Shown here one piece after another: positions 9,193 to 17,888 of a stretch of 64,000 nucleotides of DNA. Below the pieces are notes generated by a model. The model searched no databases, was not told where the DNA came from, and saw only the letters and a list, made by a program, of their open reading frames with translations. Each line of letters opens with the position of its first letter. Positions within the stretch are counted from its first letter, which is position 1. Source of the stretch: an uncultured Arenicella sp. (GTDB lineage: Bacteria; Pseudomonadota; Gammaproteobacteria; Arenicellales; Arenicellaceae); the NCBI GenBank assembly GCA_937922925.1, contig CALAKU010000022.1, positions 1 through 64,000 of the forward strand, written 5' to 3'. The position numbers and the translations under genes are program-made.

Positions 9193-11289
9193 ATGAAAAA
9201 GCTTCTTATTAAGTCATTGAACAGTCCGGCTATTGTGGTGATGTTAGCCCTGACTGTTGCGATCGTCCCCAAGACCAGTTATGCGCTTGGAATGGGGGCG
9301 GCTGAAACGCGCTCGGCGATTGGCCAAACGCTGCAAATATATATCCCGCTGTTTAATGTGCCAAACCCGGATGGTTTGCGGTTCGAGCTAAGCAACCTTG
9401 ACGCACAAACATCGACTATCCAAGGTTTGAGTGCTCAGCTTGACCGATCAAATTCTCAGCTTGCGGTTTTAATCCGATCTGAGCAAGTCATCAACGAACC
9501 CTTCTTTAATTTTTCGATAGCGGTCAGTGATTCGACCTCAACCGTGACACGTGACTTCACAGTCCTGTTTGATTTACCTCAAGGCGGCCTGAACGGTATT
9601 GCATCGACGCCTCCGAGTTCGTCTAATGCCAGTTCGCGGTTTGAAAACGATCGAAACAGCTATCAGGTTTCCGATATTTCTAGCCAAGGTCGAGCGTCTG
9701 CCCCAGCACCGGGCAGTGTCATGGGCCCCTACGATTGGGCTCAAGCTGGCCAGATACCGGAAAAATTTGGCCCCGTGCTAGACGGTCAATCATTGTGGAG
9801 GGTTGCGCGGCGTATTAACCGTGCCATGGGAGTGAGTCTTGAGCAGATGATGTGGGGCTTGTATCAGGCTAATCCGCAGGCATTTAGCACTACTGCCATA
9901 GAGAGTTTGCGTGCCGGAGTTACCCTCACTATCCCTTCTGAAGCTCAGGTAAAAACGTTTAGCCGCGCGCAGGCCATTTCCGAGATGGCGGCCTTGTCGA
10001 GCCCTGCACTCAATGGAACAAGTCAACAAGAAGCGGTAGCATCTGCGGCGGAACCAGCAACAAGCTCTGCGCCAGACTCGCCAATAGATGAATTTGCTGA
10101 TAGCGGCGAATCTGACCTTGGCTCCGCGTTTCAATTGACGGGCATCGATCAATCCGCCGAGGCAGCTCAGGCAAACTCGCAACAATCTCAAGACATCATT
10201 TTGAATCTGTCGGAGACGGTTGGAAACCTGAGCCAAGAGTTGATCCGCAAAGATCAGCAAATCAATATCCTTGAAGGCCAGGTAGAAGAATTAAAACGGT
10301 TCATCATTGAAGAAGGCAACGAACCCCCGGCGTTTGGAGATATTCCGGTCGCCGCAGCAACGTCAGAATCAAGCGATGTGCAAGAGTCTGACGAGCAGAT
10401 CACGAATGGTCTGTCTAGCGCAGCGTCGACAAGCGAAAGCCCGGTTGGGACAGAGAGTACGCCTGAGGGCTCACAAAGCAGCAGCACCGCGTTGGACAGC
10501 CAATTGGCAAACCAGCAGTCTGGGTCGTTCATGACAAAATGGTGGCCGCTGGCCTTAATCGCACTTCTGTTTGGCGCTTTGTATAGCTTACGTCATCGCT
10601 TAGCCAGCTTGTTTCGCTCATTGAATATCGGCGGTCAAGAGGCGGAGCTGGAATTCGACCGAAGAGCGGGTGATGAACGCGAGTTTGGGGCCAAAGAAGC
10701 CCCGACGGTGTATAAAGACTATTCGGTAATGGAGTCGGTTAAGCGAAAGCTCGATAGCAACGAACTCGCCGAAGGCATTAGTTATCTTGATCTTGCTGAG
10801 CCTGACTTCGAGCCAGAATTGGACGGTAAACAGCCGTTACATGACGAAGATAGTGATTTCGACAACGACATTGAGCTGGCCTCCGAACTTGAGTTTGATA
10901 CGGTCGCTGACGGTGACAGTGAGACAGCAGGCAAAAATGGCGCAGATGATGGATCGTATGTCGCCAATGAAGTTCTGATTATTGAAGAAGAGAGCTTTAT
11001 ATCCACCGAAGAAGTTGAAGAAGAAGATCTTACTTTCGATGACCGATTTGGAAATTTGCTGGCCGAGAAAGATTTTGATTTTGCTCGCGAACTATTGGAT
11101 TTTGCTCGCTACAATGAAATCAATGATGATCGCTATCATTGCGAGCGGCTACGCCTTTTAAAGAGCATGGAAGACGAGGACGGGTTTTACGAGTACTACT
11201 ACCAGATTGAATCGAAGATTCCGGATTTCCCAGCTAATTTGCAAACTGAGATATCTCAATTTGTCGTCCAGTTGGCACAAAACGGCTAG
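9193..11289 (+). CDS. fimV: FimV/HubP-family polar pilus assembly protein
   Basis: FimV proteins organise the cell pole and are needed for type IV pilus function and twitching. From the ATG at 9193 the protein is about 698 residues, with a signal peptide (MKKLLIKSLN..., hydrophobic core, cleavage near SYA-LG). The FimV N-terminal domain begins with the typical LGMGAAETRSAIGQ; a LysM-like peptidoglycan-binding segment follows (DGQSLWRVARRIN to LTIPSEAQV); then a coiled-coil stretch (SETVGNLSQELIRKDQQINI), one TM helix (WWPLALIALLFGALYSL), a long acidic cytoplasmic region, and the conserved C-terminal FimV helix bundle (LLAEKDFDFARELLDFARYNE). An upstream start at 9157 is open, but 9193 puts the signal peptide at the N-terminus. 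No strong Shine-Dalgarno sequence is visible for either. Confidence 0.9.
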   Translation: MKKLLIKSLNSPAIVVMLALTVAIVPKTSYALGMGAAETRSAIGQTLQIYIPLFNVPNPDGLRFELSNLDAQTSTIQGLSAQLDRSNSQLAVLIRSEQVINEPFFNFSIAVSDSTSTVTRDFTVLFDLPQGGLNGIASTPPSSSNASSRFENDRNSYQVSDISSQGRASAPAPGSVMGPYDWAQAGQIPEKFGPVLDGQSLWRVARRINRAMGVSLEQMMWGLYQANPQAFSTTAIESLRAGVTLTIPSEAQVKTFSRAQAISEMAALSSPALNGTSQQEAVASAAEPATSSAPDSPIDEFADSGESDLGSAFQLTGIDQSAEAAQANSQQSQDIILNLSETVGNLSQELIRKDQQINILEGQVEELKRFIIEEGNEPPAFGDIPVAAATSESSDVQESDEQITNGLSSAASTSESPVGTESTPEGSQSSSTALDSQLANQQSGSFMTKWWPLALIALLFGALYSLRHRLASLFRSLNIGGQEAELEFDRRAGDEREFGAKEAPTVYKDYSVMESVKRKLDSNELAEGISYLDLAEPDFEPELDGKQPLHDEDSDFDNDIELASELEFDTVADGDSETAGKNGADDGSYVANEVLIIEEESFISTEEVEEEDLTFDDRFGNLLAEKDFDFARELLDFARYNEINDDRYHCERLRLLKSMEDEDGFYEYYYQIESKIPDFPANLQTEISQFVVQLAQNG

Positions 11290-11315
11290 GTGTTTTGTGC
11301 TGGTAGATCGGTGCT

Positions 11316-11819
11316 ATGGATACGGCGTTTGATCCGATTGTCGGCGACAATCCTCGGGTGCTCATCCTCGGTAGTATGCCCGGCCAAACTTCCTTACAAG
11401 ATAAGACATACTATGCGCATCCTCAAAATGCATTTTGGTGGATTATGGCTCAGCTATTTCAAATCGATTTTGATGCCAGTTACGCCGCTCGTTGCCAAGA
11501 TTTGAAACGTGAGCATATAGCCGTCTGGGATGTCTTGCGTCAATGTGTCAGGCCCGGAAGTTTAGACAGTGCCATCGAGCGCAACAGTGAAGTGCCTAGC
11601 GATATAGAAAGTCTAGTTAACTCGCATCCGGGTTTGCGGTCGATTATTTTTAATGGCGGAACAGCTCAGCGTTTGTTCAAACGACACCAAGCCAAGCTTT
11701 TCAATAGTAAAGACTTGCGGTTTTGCCTGTGCCCATCTACGAGCCCAGCCTATGCGTCAATGCCAAGGGCAACAAAACTGGCTCATTGGCAAGTCGCGCT
11801 GCAAGCGGCTTTATCATGA
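11316..11819 (+). CDS. Uracil-DNA glycosylase superfamily, DNA-deoxyinosine (hypoxanthine) glycosylase type
   Basis: A 167-residue protein with the hallmark N-terminal LILGSMPGQTSL motif and the YYAHPQNAFWWIM segment, which are characteristic of the hypoxanthine-DNA glycosylase branch (UDG family 6, TIGR04274-like). The C-terminal active-site strand is present as LCPSTSPAYAS. Such enzymes excise deaminated bases, mainly hypoxanthine, in base excision repair. It starts 26 bases after fimV and its stop overlaps the start of the next gene (ATGA at 11816-11819), so it is translationally coupled to the YcgN-family gene. A more general UDG of the same fold is the alternative. Confidence 0.8.
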   Translation: MDTAFDPIVGDNPRVLILGSMPGQTSLQDKTYYAHPQNAFWWIMAQLFQIDFDASYAARCQDLKREHIAVWDVLRQCVRPGSLDSAIERNSEVPSDIESLVNSHPGLRSIIFNGGTAQRLFKRHQAKLFNSKDLRFCLCPSTSPAYASMPRATKLAHWQVALQAALS

Positions 11820-12274
11820 GTTCGCCTAGCCATAAGCCGTTTTGGCAAACCAAGTCTTTGTTGGAAATGAGCGAAGACGAGTGGGAGTCTTTGTGCGATG
11901 GCTGCGCGAAATGCTGCTTGCAACAACTGGAAGACGAAGACAGCCAGCAGTTGGTGTTCACCGATGTCGCTTGCGATCTATTAGATTCTCAAACCTGCCG
12001 ATGCACTGATTACCCCAATCGCAGCATAAGAGTGCCTTCGTGCATGAACCTGAATATCAACAATATCGCGCAGGCGGCCGAGTTTGCTCCGCCCAGTTGC
12101 GCCTATCGTCTATTGTATTTAGGGGACGATTTACCAGATTGGCACCATCTTCAAAGTCAAAGTAAAGAATCGGTTCACTTAAGTGGTAATTCTGTTCGGG
12201 GGCGTTGTCGCCCAATGGCGAGCATCAGTGAAGACGACATCGAAGACTACGTAGTTGAGTGGCCGCAAAACTGA
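11816..12274 (+). CDS. ycgN: YcgN-family cysteine-cluster protein (UPF0260)
   Basis: About 152 residues from the ATG at 11816, which overlaps the stop of the preceding glycosylase gene by ATGA. The protein matches the YcgN/UPF0260 family: an N-terminal FWQTKSLLEMSEDEWESLCDG segment followed by CAKCC, then paired cysteines at QTCRCTDY, RVPSCMNL and PPSCAYRL. Conserved Cys clusters of this kind are thought to bind metal or an Fe-S cofactor, but the molecular function is not established. The open frame extends upstream to 11723 within the previous gene; the overlap and the family start favour 11816. Confidence 0.9.
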   Translation: MSSPSHKPFWQTKSLLEMSEDEWESLCDGCAKCCLQQLEDEDSQQLVFTDVACDLLDSQTCRCTDYPNRSIRVPSCMNLNINNIAQAAEFAPPSCAYRLLYLGDDLPDWHHLQSQSKESVHLSGNSVRGRCRPMASISEDDIEDYVVEWPQN

Positions 12275-12461
12275 TCTTCGCTGACCTCGTTCTTCTAGCT
12301 TACGTTTTCTTATATCTAAATTAGTTATTAGATAGCATTTTGTTAATATATGTGGCCTTGAAGCCAATCCGAGGCCGCTTGGTGTATACTCAAAACAAGC
12401 CGCTAATATCGACATACAACACATAATAGCAACAGATAAATGACCCCGCCGGAGCTTATAA

Positions 12462-12977
12462 TTGATCGCTAGAGCATGGTATTGGTTGGGCCTGCTAACT
12501 TGCCTTTCACTGTTGGGGGTAGCTTACTTCTACTTCCAAAAACAGCTTGGTTTACCTCCTTGCCCCTTGTGTATGTTTCAGCGAGCCGCTCTCGTGTTCG
12601 TTGCGTTTTGTTGTCTATTGGGTGTTCTCTTTAAGCCGAGAAAATTCGGTGCCAGGTTGTTGGCTTTGGGCGGGTGTTTAGGCAGCGCAATTGGGCTAGC
12701 AATAGCGGGGCGTCAAGTTTGGTTACAAAATCTACCTGAAGACCGCGTGCCGGAATGTGGGCCACCGTTGGAGTTTATGCTCGACGCATTTCCCTTAACC
12801 GAAGTCATTCGCTCCGTGTTGTCGGGCAGTGGTGAGTGTGCAGAGATTCAATGGCAATTCTTGGGCTTAAGCATGCCGGGCTGGATGATCATCGTATTTA
12901 GCGTCATGCTTTTAATTTGCCTAAGATTGTTGTTCAAAAAGGAAAGGAATTATTTTTCTGGTGCGCTTGGCCGTTAA
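12462..12977 (+). CDS. dsbB: DsbB disulfide bond formation protein
   Basis: A 171-residue inner-membrane quinone reductase that reoxidises periplasmic DsbA. Four hydrophobic helices are visible. The first periplasmic loop carries the redox pair CPLC (near residue 34) and the second loop the pair C...C in VPECGPPLEF and SGECAEIQW. The start is TTG at 12462, supported by GGAG at 12451-12454 seven bases upstream; the nearby ATG at 12476 is out of frame. The gene follows ycgN by 187 bases and may be separately transcribed. No dsbA is seen in the window. Confidence 0.95.
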   Translation: MIARAWYWLGLLTCLSLLGVAYFYFQKQLGLPPCPLCMFQRAALVFVAFCCLLGVLFKPRKFGARLLALGGCLGSAIGLAIAGRQVWLQNLPEDRVPECGPPLEFMLDAFPLTEVIRSVLSGSGECAEIQWQFLGLSMPGWMIIVFSVMLLICLRLLFKKERNYFSGALGR

Positions 12978-13078
12978 GCTACCAAGCCCCATTTAAAGCC
13001 GAATCTTGACACACGGGTAATGTCTATTGGCTAAGTTTTGCTCTATAGTTCACGAATAGTGAGAGAGAGTTACAAGCC

Positions 13079-13109
13079 CAACGGATCGGCTGAATAGAGA
13101 AGTCCGTTG
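13079..13109 (+). other. Possible hairpin in the leader of the subtilase gene
   Basis: CAACGGA (13079-13085) and TCCGTTG (13103-13109) form a perfect 7-bp inverted repeat with a 17-base loop, about 120 bases upstream of the subtilase start, within a 255-base non-coding gap. No T-run follows, so it is not a terminator. It could be an RNA structure or an operator, or chance. Confidence 0.3.
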
Positions 13110-13232
13110 CTTAAGATCATAGCTTGTGCCAATTGCCAAATTATTCGCGGATTTAGTAAGCTGGCGCTAGTAAGTTATATCGTAGATTTCGGTTTGTAGT
13201 CATAACCTAGTGATCAATCAAACAAGCTCGCC

Positions 13233-15506
13233 ATGAACAAGACCATAAACAGTAAAAATAAAAGCACGCACGTAAAGGGCCGACGATTTAAACAAAGACA
13301 TATTGCTGCAAGAATTAGTGCGGCGAGTATCGGCCTTGCCGGCATGATGTTGGGACAAGCATCCGCCCAGCAAGTTGCCCTTTTAGATACCGGCGTGGAT
13401 CCGACGCGCGGTTTTAATATTGCTCAGGGTTTTAACTACTTTCTAAACATCAGCGATACGGACGATGTATCTGATCGGCAGCCAGAGGGTCATGGCACGG
13501 TTTCAGCGCGAGTTGCTTCGGAAGCCTTTAATGGGCAAATTGTGCCTTTTGTCATCACCAATGGTGATACCTCGCAAGACGCGTCCACGGAAGCCATGGT
13601 CACCGAAGCTCGAGATGCCGCCTTATCCGACATCTTAGGTCGCGACGCCGTTAGTGTGGTTGGATTTACTTGGGGTACCAATGGGGCTGTCGGCAGCTCC
13701 GCTCCGCTAGTGGCAGACTTATCGCGCGCGAATAAAGTGATCGCCATCATGGCGGGTAACGAATCAGCTTCTCAACCCAATGTGTTAGCCACATCGAGTT
13801 TTAATTTGCCTGGGGTTATCGTAGTGGGCGCAACCGACGGTATGGGCAATTTGTTAGCCGAGTCGAATCGTGCAGGTTCGACGGCTGAGCGTTTTGTCGC
13901 CGCCATTGGTTTGCCTGATTCCAATGCCACGGTCGGTGGCACGTCTTGGGCGACGGCGCGTATTTCAGGAATCGCTGGAGCTGTGTTGTTGCAAAACCCC
14001 GATTTAACCGCCGAACAAGTAGCCGAAGTTATTTTTGATTCGGCCGAAGACAGGGGCGCTCAGGGCACTGATGCTGAATACGGCCGCGGTGTGATCCTCA
14101 GTGCTGAACAAGTTTTAAATAACGTGATAGGGCCAACTACGGTACCAACACCAGCGCCCACTCCAGCACCGACACCTGCGCCCACTCCGGCACCTGCGCC
14201 CGCTCCGGCACCAACATCAACACCTACACCTGCCTCTAATGGTGGGGGAGGCGGCGGTGGCGGTGGCGGCGGGGCAATTTTATTAGTTGGTGGTGCTCTG
14301 GCGGGCGCATTGCTGTTAAGCCGCCGCTCGAGTACTAAGCTCGAAAAAACCTTGGTCTTGGATTCTTATGGCCGAAGTTTTCAGGCTGACTTGACCGACG
14401 ACATTGCAATCAACGACGCCGATTTAGAAATAGGGCATTTCTTTAGCTCGTTCGCTCAAAGCCTAGAGCAACAAGCGATTGCAGGCCAATTTCAGTTAGA
14501 TGGTATTAACACCGACGTGGCGTTTTCAGCAAGTCACTTAAACGACCCTCGCATTGATTTTATCGAATATTTCGCAAGCCCCGGCGACCGTGGAATTGAG
14601 CCACGTCATAACGCCGTATCGTTTGCGACGTCGAGTCGATTATCGCAAAACGTATCACTTAGCTCAGGCTATCAAGTCAGCGCACAACAAGAATTTGGCG
14701 GTTTGAATTTGTTATCAAACGAGTCCGAATTTGGCCGCAGTTCATTTTTGTCTGGCCAATCATTTACTTCGGTGTTGTCCGGCTTTAGCCCGCAGGCGAA
14801 TACAGCCAGCGTGGCTTTTCATTCCAAAACCAATTCAGCTAATGGGATTAAGTTGGGTTTGGTCTCAGTCGATGGCGACAATGCATTTAGCCAACATTCG
14901 TTCTCTAGCTTTTTACAAGGCAGTTACCAAATCAATGAACGAGCTGGTTTGAGCGTGCAGTTTGGCCAGATTCGCGAGAGTGGTAGCGTGCTAGGCGGCG
15001 CATCGGGTGGTATTTTTGGCGTCGATCAATCTACCACCTACGCTCTAAATTTGGCAGGTAAGATTCGCCTTGGCCATCAATTTTCCTTGGTGAGTAATTA
15101 CGGTCTTGGTAGAACATCGGTTGATGCGTCGCAAAACAGTTTGTTGGCCGATTTTTCAACTCTTCGCAGCGATTGGTATGGCCTCGGTGTGATTGGCGAT
15201 AATGTGTTTCGTCAACGAGATCAGCTTGGCCTTTCTTTTGCGCAACCATTGAAAGTGCAATCTGGGGCAGTGGATTATTCTATCCCCACCAGCCGCTTAG
15301 CCAATGGTGACATTGGTTTCGACACGGAACGGATCAACTTGGGCGACACTGATGCCACCGAACGCAACATTGAGGCCTATTATCGAACGGTACTCAATGA
15401 TCGTTTTGAAGTTGGCGCGTTTGCTCAGTTTCGTCGTAATCCCAATCACGTAAGTGATCAGGGTGACGATATGATTATCATGGCTACCTTTAAGTATCGG
15501 CATTAG
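13233..15506 (+). CDS. Secreted subtilase (S8) with glycine/TM hinge and autotransporter-like C-terminal domain
   Basis: A 757-residue protein with a long basic signal peptide (hydrophobic core IGLAGMMLG, likely cleavage after ASA). The peptidase domain has a complete subtilisin triad: Asp52 (LLDTGVD), His87 (EGHGTVSA), Ser238 (GGTSWATA), with oxyanion Asn176 (MAGNES). After residue 300 comes a Pro-Thr/Ala linker, then eleven consecutive Gly (337-347), a short hydrophobic helix (ILLVGGALAGALLL) ending in RRSS, and a C-terminal half (about 364-757) of alternating beta-type strands ending FKYRH, resembling an autotransporter barrel or outer-membrane-like domain. A TM-like helix between passenger and barrel is odd. 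The peptidase call is firm; the C-terminal role is inferred. It is monocistronic, followed by a terminator. Confidence 0.8.
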   Translation: MNKTINSKNKSTHVKGRRFKQRHIAARISAASIGLAGMMLGQASAQQVALLDTGVDPTRGFNIAQGFNYFLNISDTDDVSDRQPEGHGTVSARVASEAFNGQIVPFVITNGDTSQDASTEAMVTEARDAALSDILGRDAVSVVGFTWGTNGAVGSSAPLVADLSRANKVIAIMAGNESASQPNVLATSSFNLPGVIVVGATDGMGNLLAESNRAGSTAERFVAAIGLPDSNATVGGTSWATARISGIAGAVLLQNPDLTAEQVAEVIFDSAEDRGAQGTDAEYGRGVILSAEQVLNNVIGPTTVPTPAPTPAPTPAPTPAPAPAPAPTSTPTPASNGGGGGGGGGGGAILLVGGALAGALLLSRRSSTKLEKTLVLDSYGRSFQADLTDDIAINDADLEIGHFFSSFAQSLEQQAIAGQFQLDGINTDVAFSASHLNDPRIDFIEYFASPGDRGIEPRHNAVSFATSSRLSQNVSLSSGYQVSAQQEFGGLNLLSNESEFGRSSFLSGQSFTSVLSGFSPQANTASVAFHSKTNSANGIKLGLVSVDGDNAFSQHSFSSFLQGSYQINERAGLSVQFGQIRESGSVLGGASGGIFGVDQSTTYALNLAGKIRLGHQFSLVSNYGLGRTSVDASQNSLLADFSTLRSDWYGLGVIGDNVFRQRDQLGLSFAQPLKVQSGAVDYSIPTSRLANGDIGFDTERINLGDTDATERNIEAYYRTVLNDRFEVGAFAQFRRNPNHVSDQGDDMIIMATFKYRH

Positions 15507-15534
15507 GTTGGCAGGGCCAGATTCTATTGAATTT

Positions 15535-15566
15535 AAAAAGCCGCCAGTTAACGGGCGGCTTTTTTA
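15535..15566 (+). terminator. Rho-independent terminator after the subtilase gene
   Basis: AGCCGCC (15539-15545) pairs with GGCGGCT (15554-15560) around an 8-base loop, followed by a run of T. An upstream A-run makes it partly bidirectional. It lies 30 bases after the subtilase stop codon. Confidence 0.9.
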
Positions 15567-15662
15567 ACTCCTTCAGTTCTATTGCCCTTCGAGCTAGATG
15601 GCTTTTGAGCACAATAACGTTACAATTCGGTTTTACGCTTCTGACTGTATTCGCTTACTGCC

Positions 15663-17024
15663 GTGAAATTTTATAATACCGAAACCAAACAAAAGACCGA
15701 CTTCGTGCCGCTCGATCCTGAGAACGTCACAATGTATGTCTGCGGCCCCACTGTATACAGCTTCGCGCACATTGGAAATGCCCGCCCGCCCGTGGTCTTT
15801 GACGTGCTGGCTCGGGTGCTGCGCAAGACATTTCCGAAAGTCACTTATGCGCGTAACATCACTGATATCGACGACCGCATCAATGCATCGGCAGCTAAAG
15901 AAGGCGTAGACATTTCGGTGATCTCCGAGCGTTACACCGATGCGTATCACAAAGACCTTGAAGCGCTCGGCGTATTACCCACCGATGTTGAGCCGAAAGT
16001 CACGGAACACATTCCCCAAATTATTACTGAGATTCAACGCTTGCTTGATGGCGGCTTTGCCTACGAAGCCCAATCGCATGTACTGTTTCGTGTGTCGTCG
16101 TATGCCGATTATGGCCAGCTCTCAAAGCGCTCTATGGACGAGTTGCTTGCTGGTGCTCGAGTTGATGTTGCGGCGTATAAAGAAAGCGCTGGCGATTTTG
16201 TGCTTTGGAAGCCCTCAACAGAGGATCAACCGGGGTGGGATAGCCCTTGGGGTCGAGGGCGACCAGGTTGGCATATTGAGTGCACGGCCATGGCCGCTGA
16301 ACATCTCGGTGAGACGATTGATATTCACGGCGGCGGCCATGATTTGATTTTCCCTCATCATGAAAATGAGCGTGCTCAAAGTGTTTGTGCGCACAACGCT
16401 AAGTTTGTGAATCTGTGGATGCACAATGGCTTTGTCAATGTCGACAAAGAAAAGATGTCTAAATCGATAGGCAATGTGCTACTGGTACAAGACCTTTTGA
16501 AACAGGCGAAAGGCGAGGCCATTCGTTATGTATTATTGTCCGCGCACTATCGCGCGCCGCTGGATTGGAACGACGACATACTGGCGCAAGCGACGAATAG
16601 TTTAGATCGCCTTTATGGCGCTCTTCGCAAACTAGAGAGGGTTGACGCTGACCCGAGTGTTGGAGCGCCGCAAGCGTTTATTGACGCTTTGCACGACGAC
16701 CTCAACACTCCAAAAGCCTTAGCTGAACTTTTTGCGATAGCTAAGCAAGCACAGATTAGTGAAAACGACGCTGAACTGGCAGTTTTGAAAGCACAACTAT
16801 TGGCTGGTGGCGAACTCTTAGGTCTATTGCAACAGACGAGTGATCAATGGTTTGGCGACGACGCTGCTGACTCGCAATTGATCGAGTCACTGATCGAACA
16901 GCGAGCACATGCCAAACAAAACAAAGATTGGGCCACTGCCGACCAGATTCGAGATCAACTTACTGAACTCAACGTTGTTCTTGAAGACGGCGCGAATGGC
17001 ACCACATGGCGTATTGAGAAATGA
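15663..17024 (+). CDS. cysS: Cysteinyl-tRNA synthetase
   Basis: A 453-residue class I aminoacyl-tRNA synthetase. Signatures: the zinc ligand Cys in MYVCGPTVYS, the HIGH motif as HIGN (AHIGNARPP), zinc-binding WHIECTAMA and HHENERAQS, and the KMSKS loop as KEKMSKSIGN. Length is normal (E. coli CysS is 461). The start is GTG at 15663, giving the standard family N-terminus (KFYNTETKQK); no clear Shine-Dalgarno sequence precedes it. The stop overlaps the start of sufE by ATGA (17021-17024), so the two are translationally coupled. Confidence 0.97.
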   Translation: MKFYNTETKQKTDFVPLDPENVTMYVCGPTVYSFAHIGNARPPVVFDVLARVLRKTFPKVTYARNITDIDDRINASAAKEGVDISVISERYTDAYHKDLEALGVLPTDVEPKVTEHIPQIITEIQRLLDGGFAYEAQSHVLFRVSSYADYGQLSKRSMDELLAGARVDVAAYKESAGDFVLWKPSTEDQPGWDSPWGRGRPGWHIECTAMAAEHLGETIDIHGGGHDLIFPHHENERAQSVCAHNAKFVNLWMHNGFVNVDKEKMSKSIGNVLLVQDLLKQAKGEAIRYVLLSAHYRAPLDWNDDILAQATNSLDRLYGALRKLERVDADPSVGAPQAFIDALHDDLNTPKALAELFAIAKQAQISENDAELAVLKAQLLAGGELLGLLQQTSDQWFGDDAADSQLIESLIEQRAHAKQNKDWATADQIRDQLTELNVVLEDGANGTTWRIEK

Positions 17025-17449
17025 CAACGAAAACTCCCCAAGAAATCCAGTCGGAACTGGTTGATGAATTTGAGATCTTTGATGATTGGATGGATCGTTA
17101 CGAGTACGTGATTGATCTTGGCAAACAATTGCCAGAATTCGACTCAAACTTAAAAACGCCCGCAAATAAAATTGACGGTTGTCAGTCGCAAGTATGGTTG
17201 CACAGCGAGTTGATTGACAACACATTACACATCAAAGGGATGAGCGATGCGGCAATTGTCAGCGGGCTTATTGCCATCGTGTTGCGGGTTTACTCAGGGC
17301 AAAGCCCACAGACAATCTTGGATACCAAGCCGGACTTTATTAGCGCGATTGGTTTTAACGACCACCTAAGCCCGACTCGCAGTAATGGATTACACGCAAT
17401 GCTGAGGGCCATTTACCAACGTGCAGGGCAGTATTTGACACAGGCCTAA
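17021..17449 (+). CDS. sufE: SufE family cysteine desulfuration protein
   Basis: A 142-residue protein matching SufE, which accepts sulfane sulfur from the SufS cysteine desulfurase for Fe-S cluster assembly. The sulfur-accepting Cys54 lies in KIDGCQSQVW, the family signature; the FNDHLSPTRSNGLHAMLRAI C-terminal helix region is also typical. It is not in a suf cluster here: it overlaps cysS by four bases (ATGA) and no sufS, sufBCD or isc gene is in the window. It could therefore be a stand-alone SufE or CsdE-type partner. Confidence 0.93.
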   Translation: MTTKTPQEIQSELVDEFEIFDDWMDRYEYVIDLGKQLPEFDSNLKTPANKIDGCQSQVWLHSELIDNTLHIKGMSDAAIVSGLIAIVLRVYSGQSPQTILDTKPDFISAIGFNDHLSPTRSNGLHAMLRAIYQRAGQYLTQA

Positions 17450-17624
17450 GCCTTATGGCTAAACGTAAATACTCGTAAACACCGTCTGTGTTAGCTTTTT
17501 GCTTTGAATCTGGTCTAGTAAAGTAACCATTAAGCAAATTGCTTTTATCACTGAATAGCTTAGCAAGAGTCGATACAAAGTAGAGGCTTCAACAGCATAA
17601 GCTATTCACCAAGGCGAGGTATTT

Positions 17625-17864
17625 ATGACTGAGCAACATATCGGTTTTTACTCAAAAACCAAAATAGGACAGTTAAAACGCGTTAAGCGTACCCATTCTT
17701 GGGTCACCGTTGTAAATCCAATCAATCATACGCACGTTCTGCAAGCATGTGATCATTGCGGCGTTGTTAAATCAGAAAATTCCATTGTAAGAGCTTGCAG
17801 CGGCGAACAGACTAGCCGATTGTTGACCCAGCACTATGCGAGCCACTTTTCGCAAGCGGTTTGA
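17625..17864 (+). CDS. Small uncharacterised protein with CxxC motif
   Basis: A 79-residue protein I do not recognise. The ATG at 17625 has a strong Shine-Dalgarno-like AAGGCGAGG at 17611-17619, and a separate 175-base upstream gap, so it looks like a real, independently expressed gene. It is basic at the N-terminus (KTKIGQLKRVKRTHSW) and contains CDHCG followed about 15 residues later by ACSG, a possible single zinc site with His residues nearby. No signal peptide or membrane segment. It converges with the ABC ATPase gene, leaving only 24 bases between stop codons. Confidence 0.6.
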   Translation: MTEQHIGFYSKTKIGQLKRVKRTHSWVTVVNPINHTHVLQACDHCGVVKSENSIVRACSGEQTSRLLTQHYASHFSQAV

Positions 17865-17888
17865 TTTGCCGAGGTTTCGTTTAGCTGA

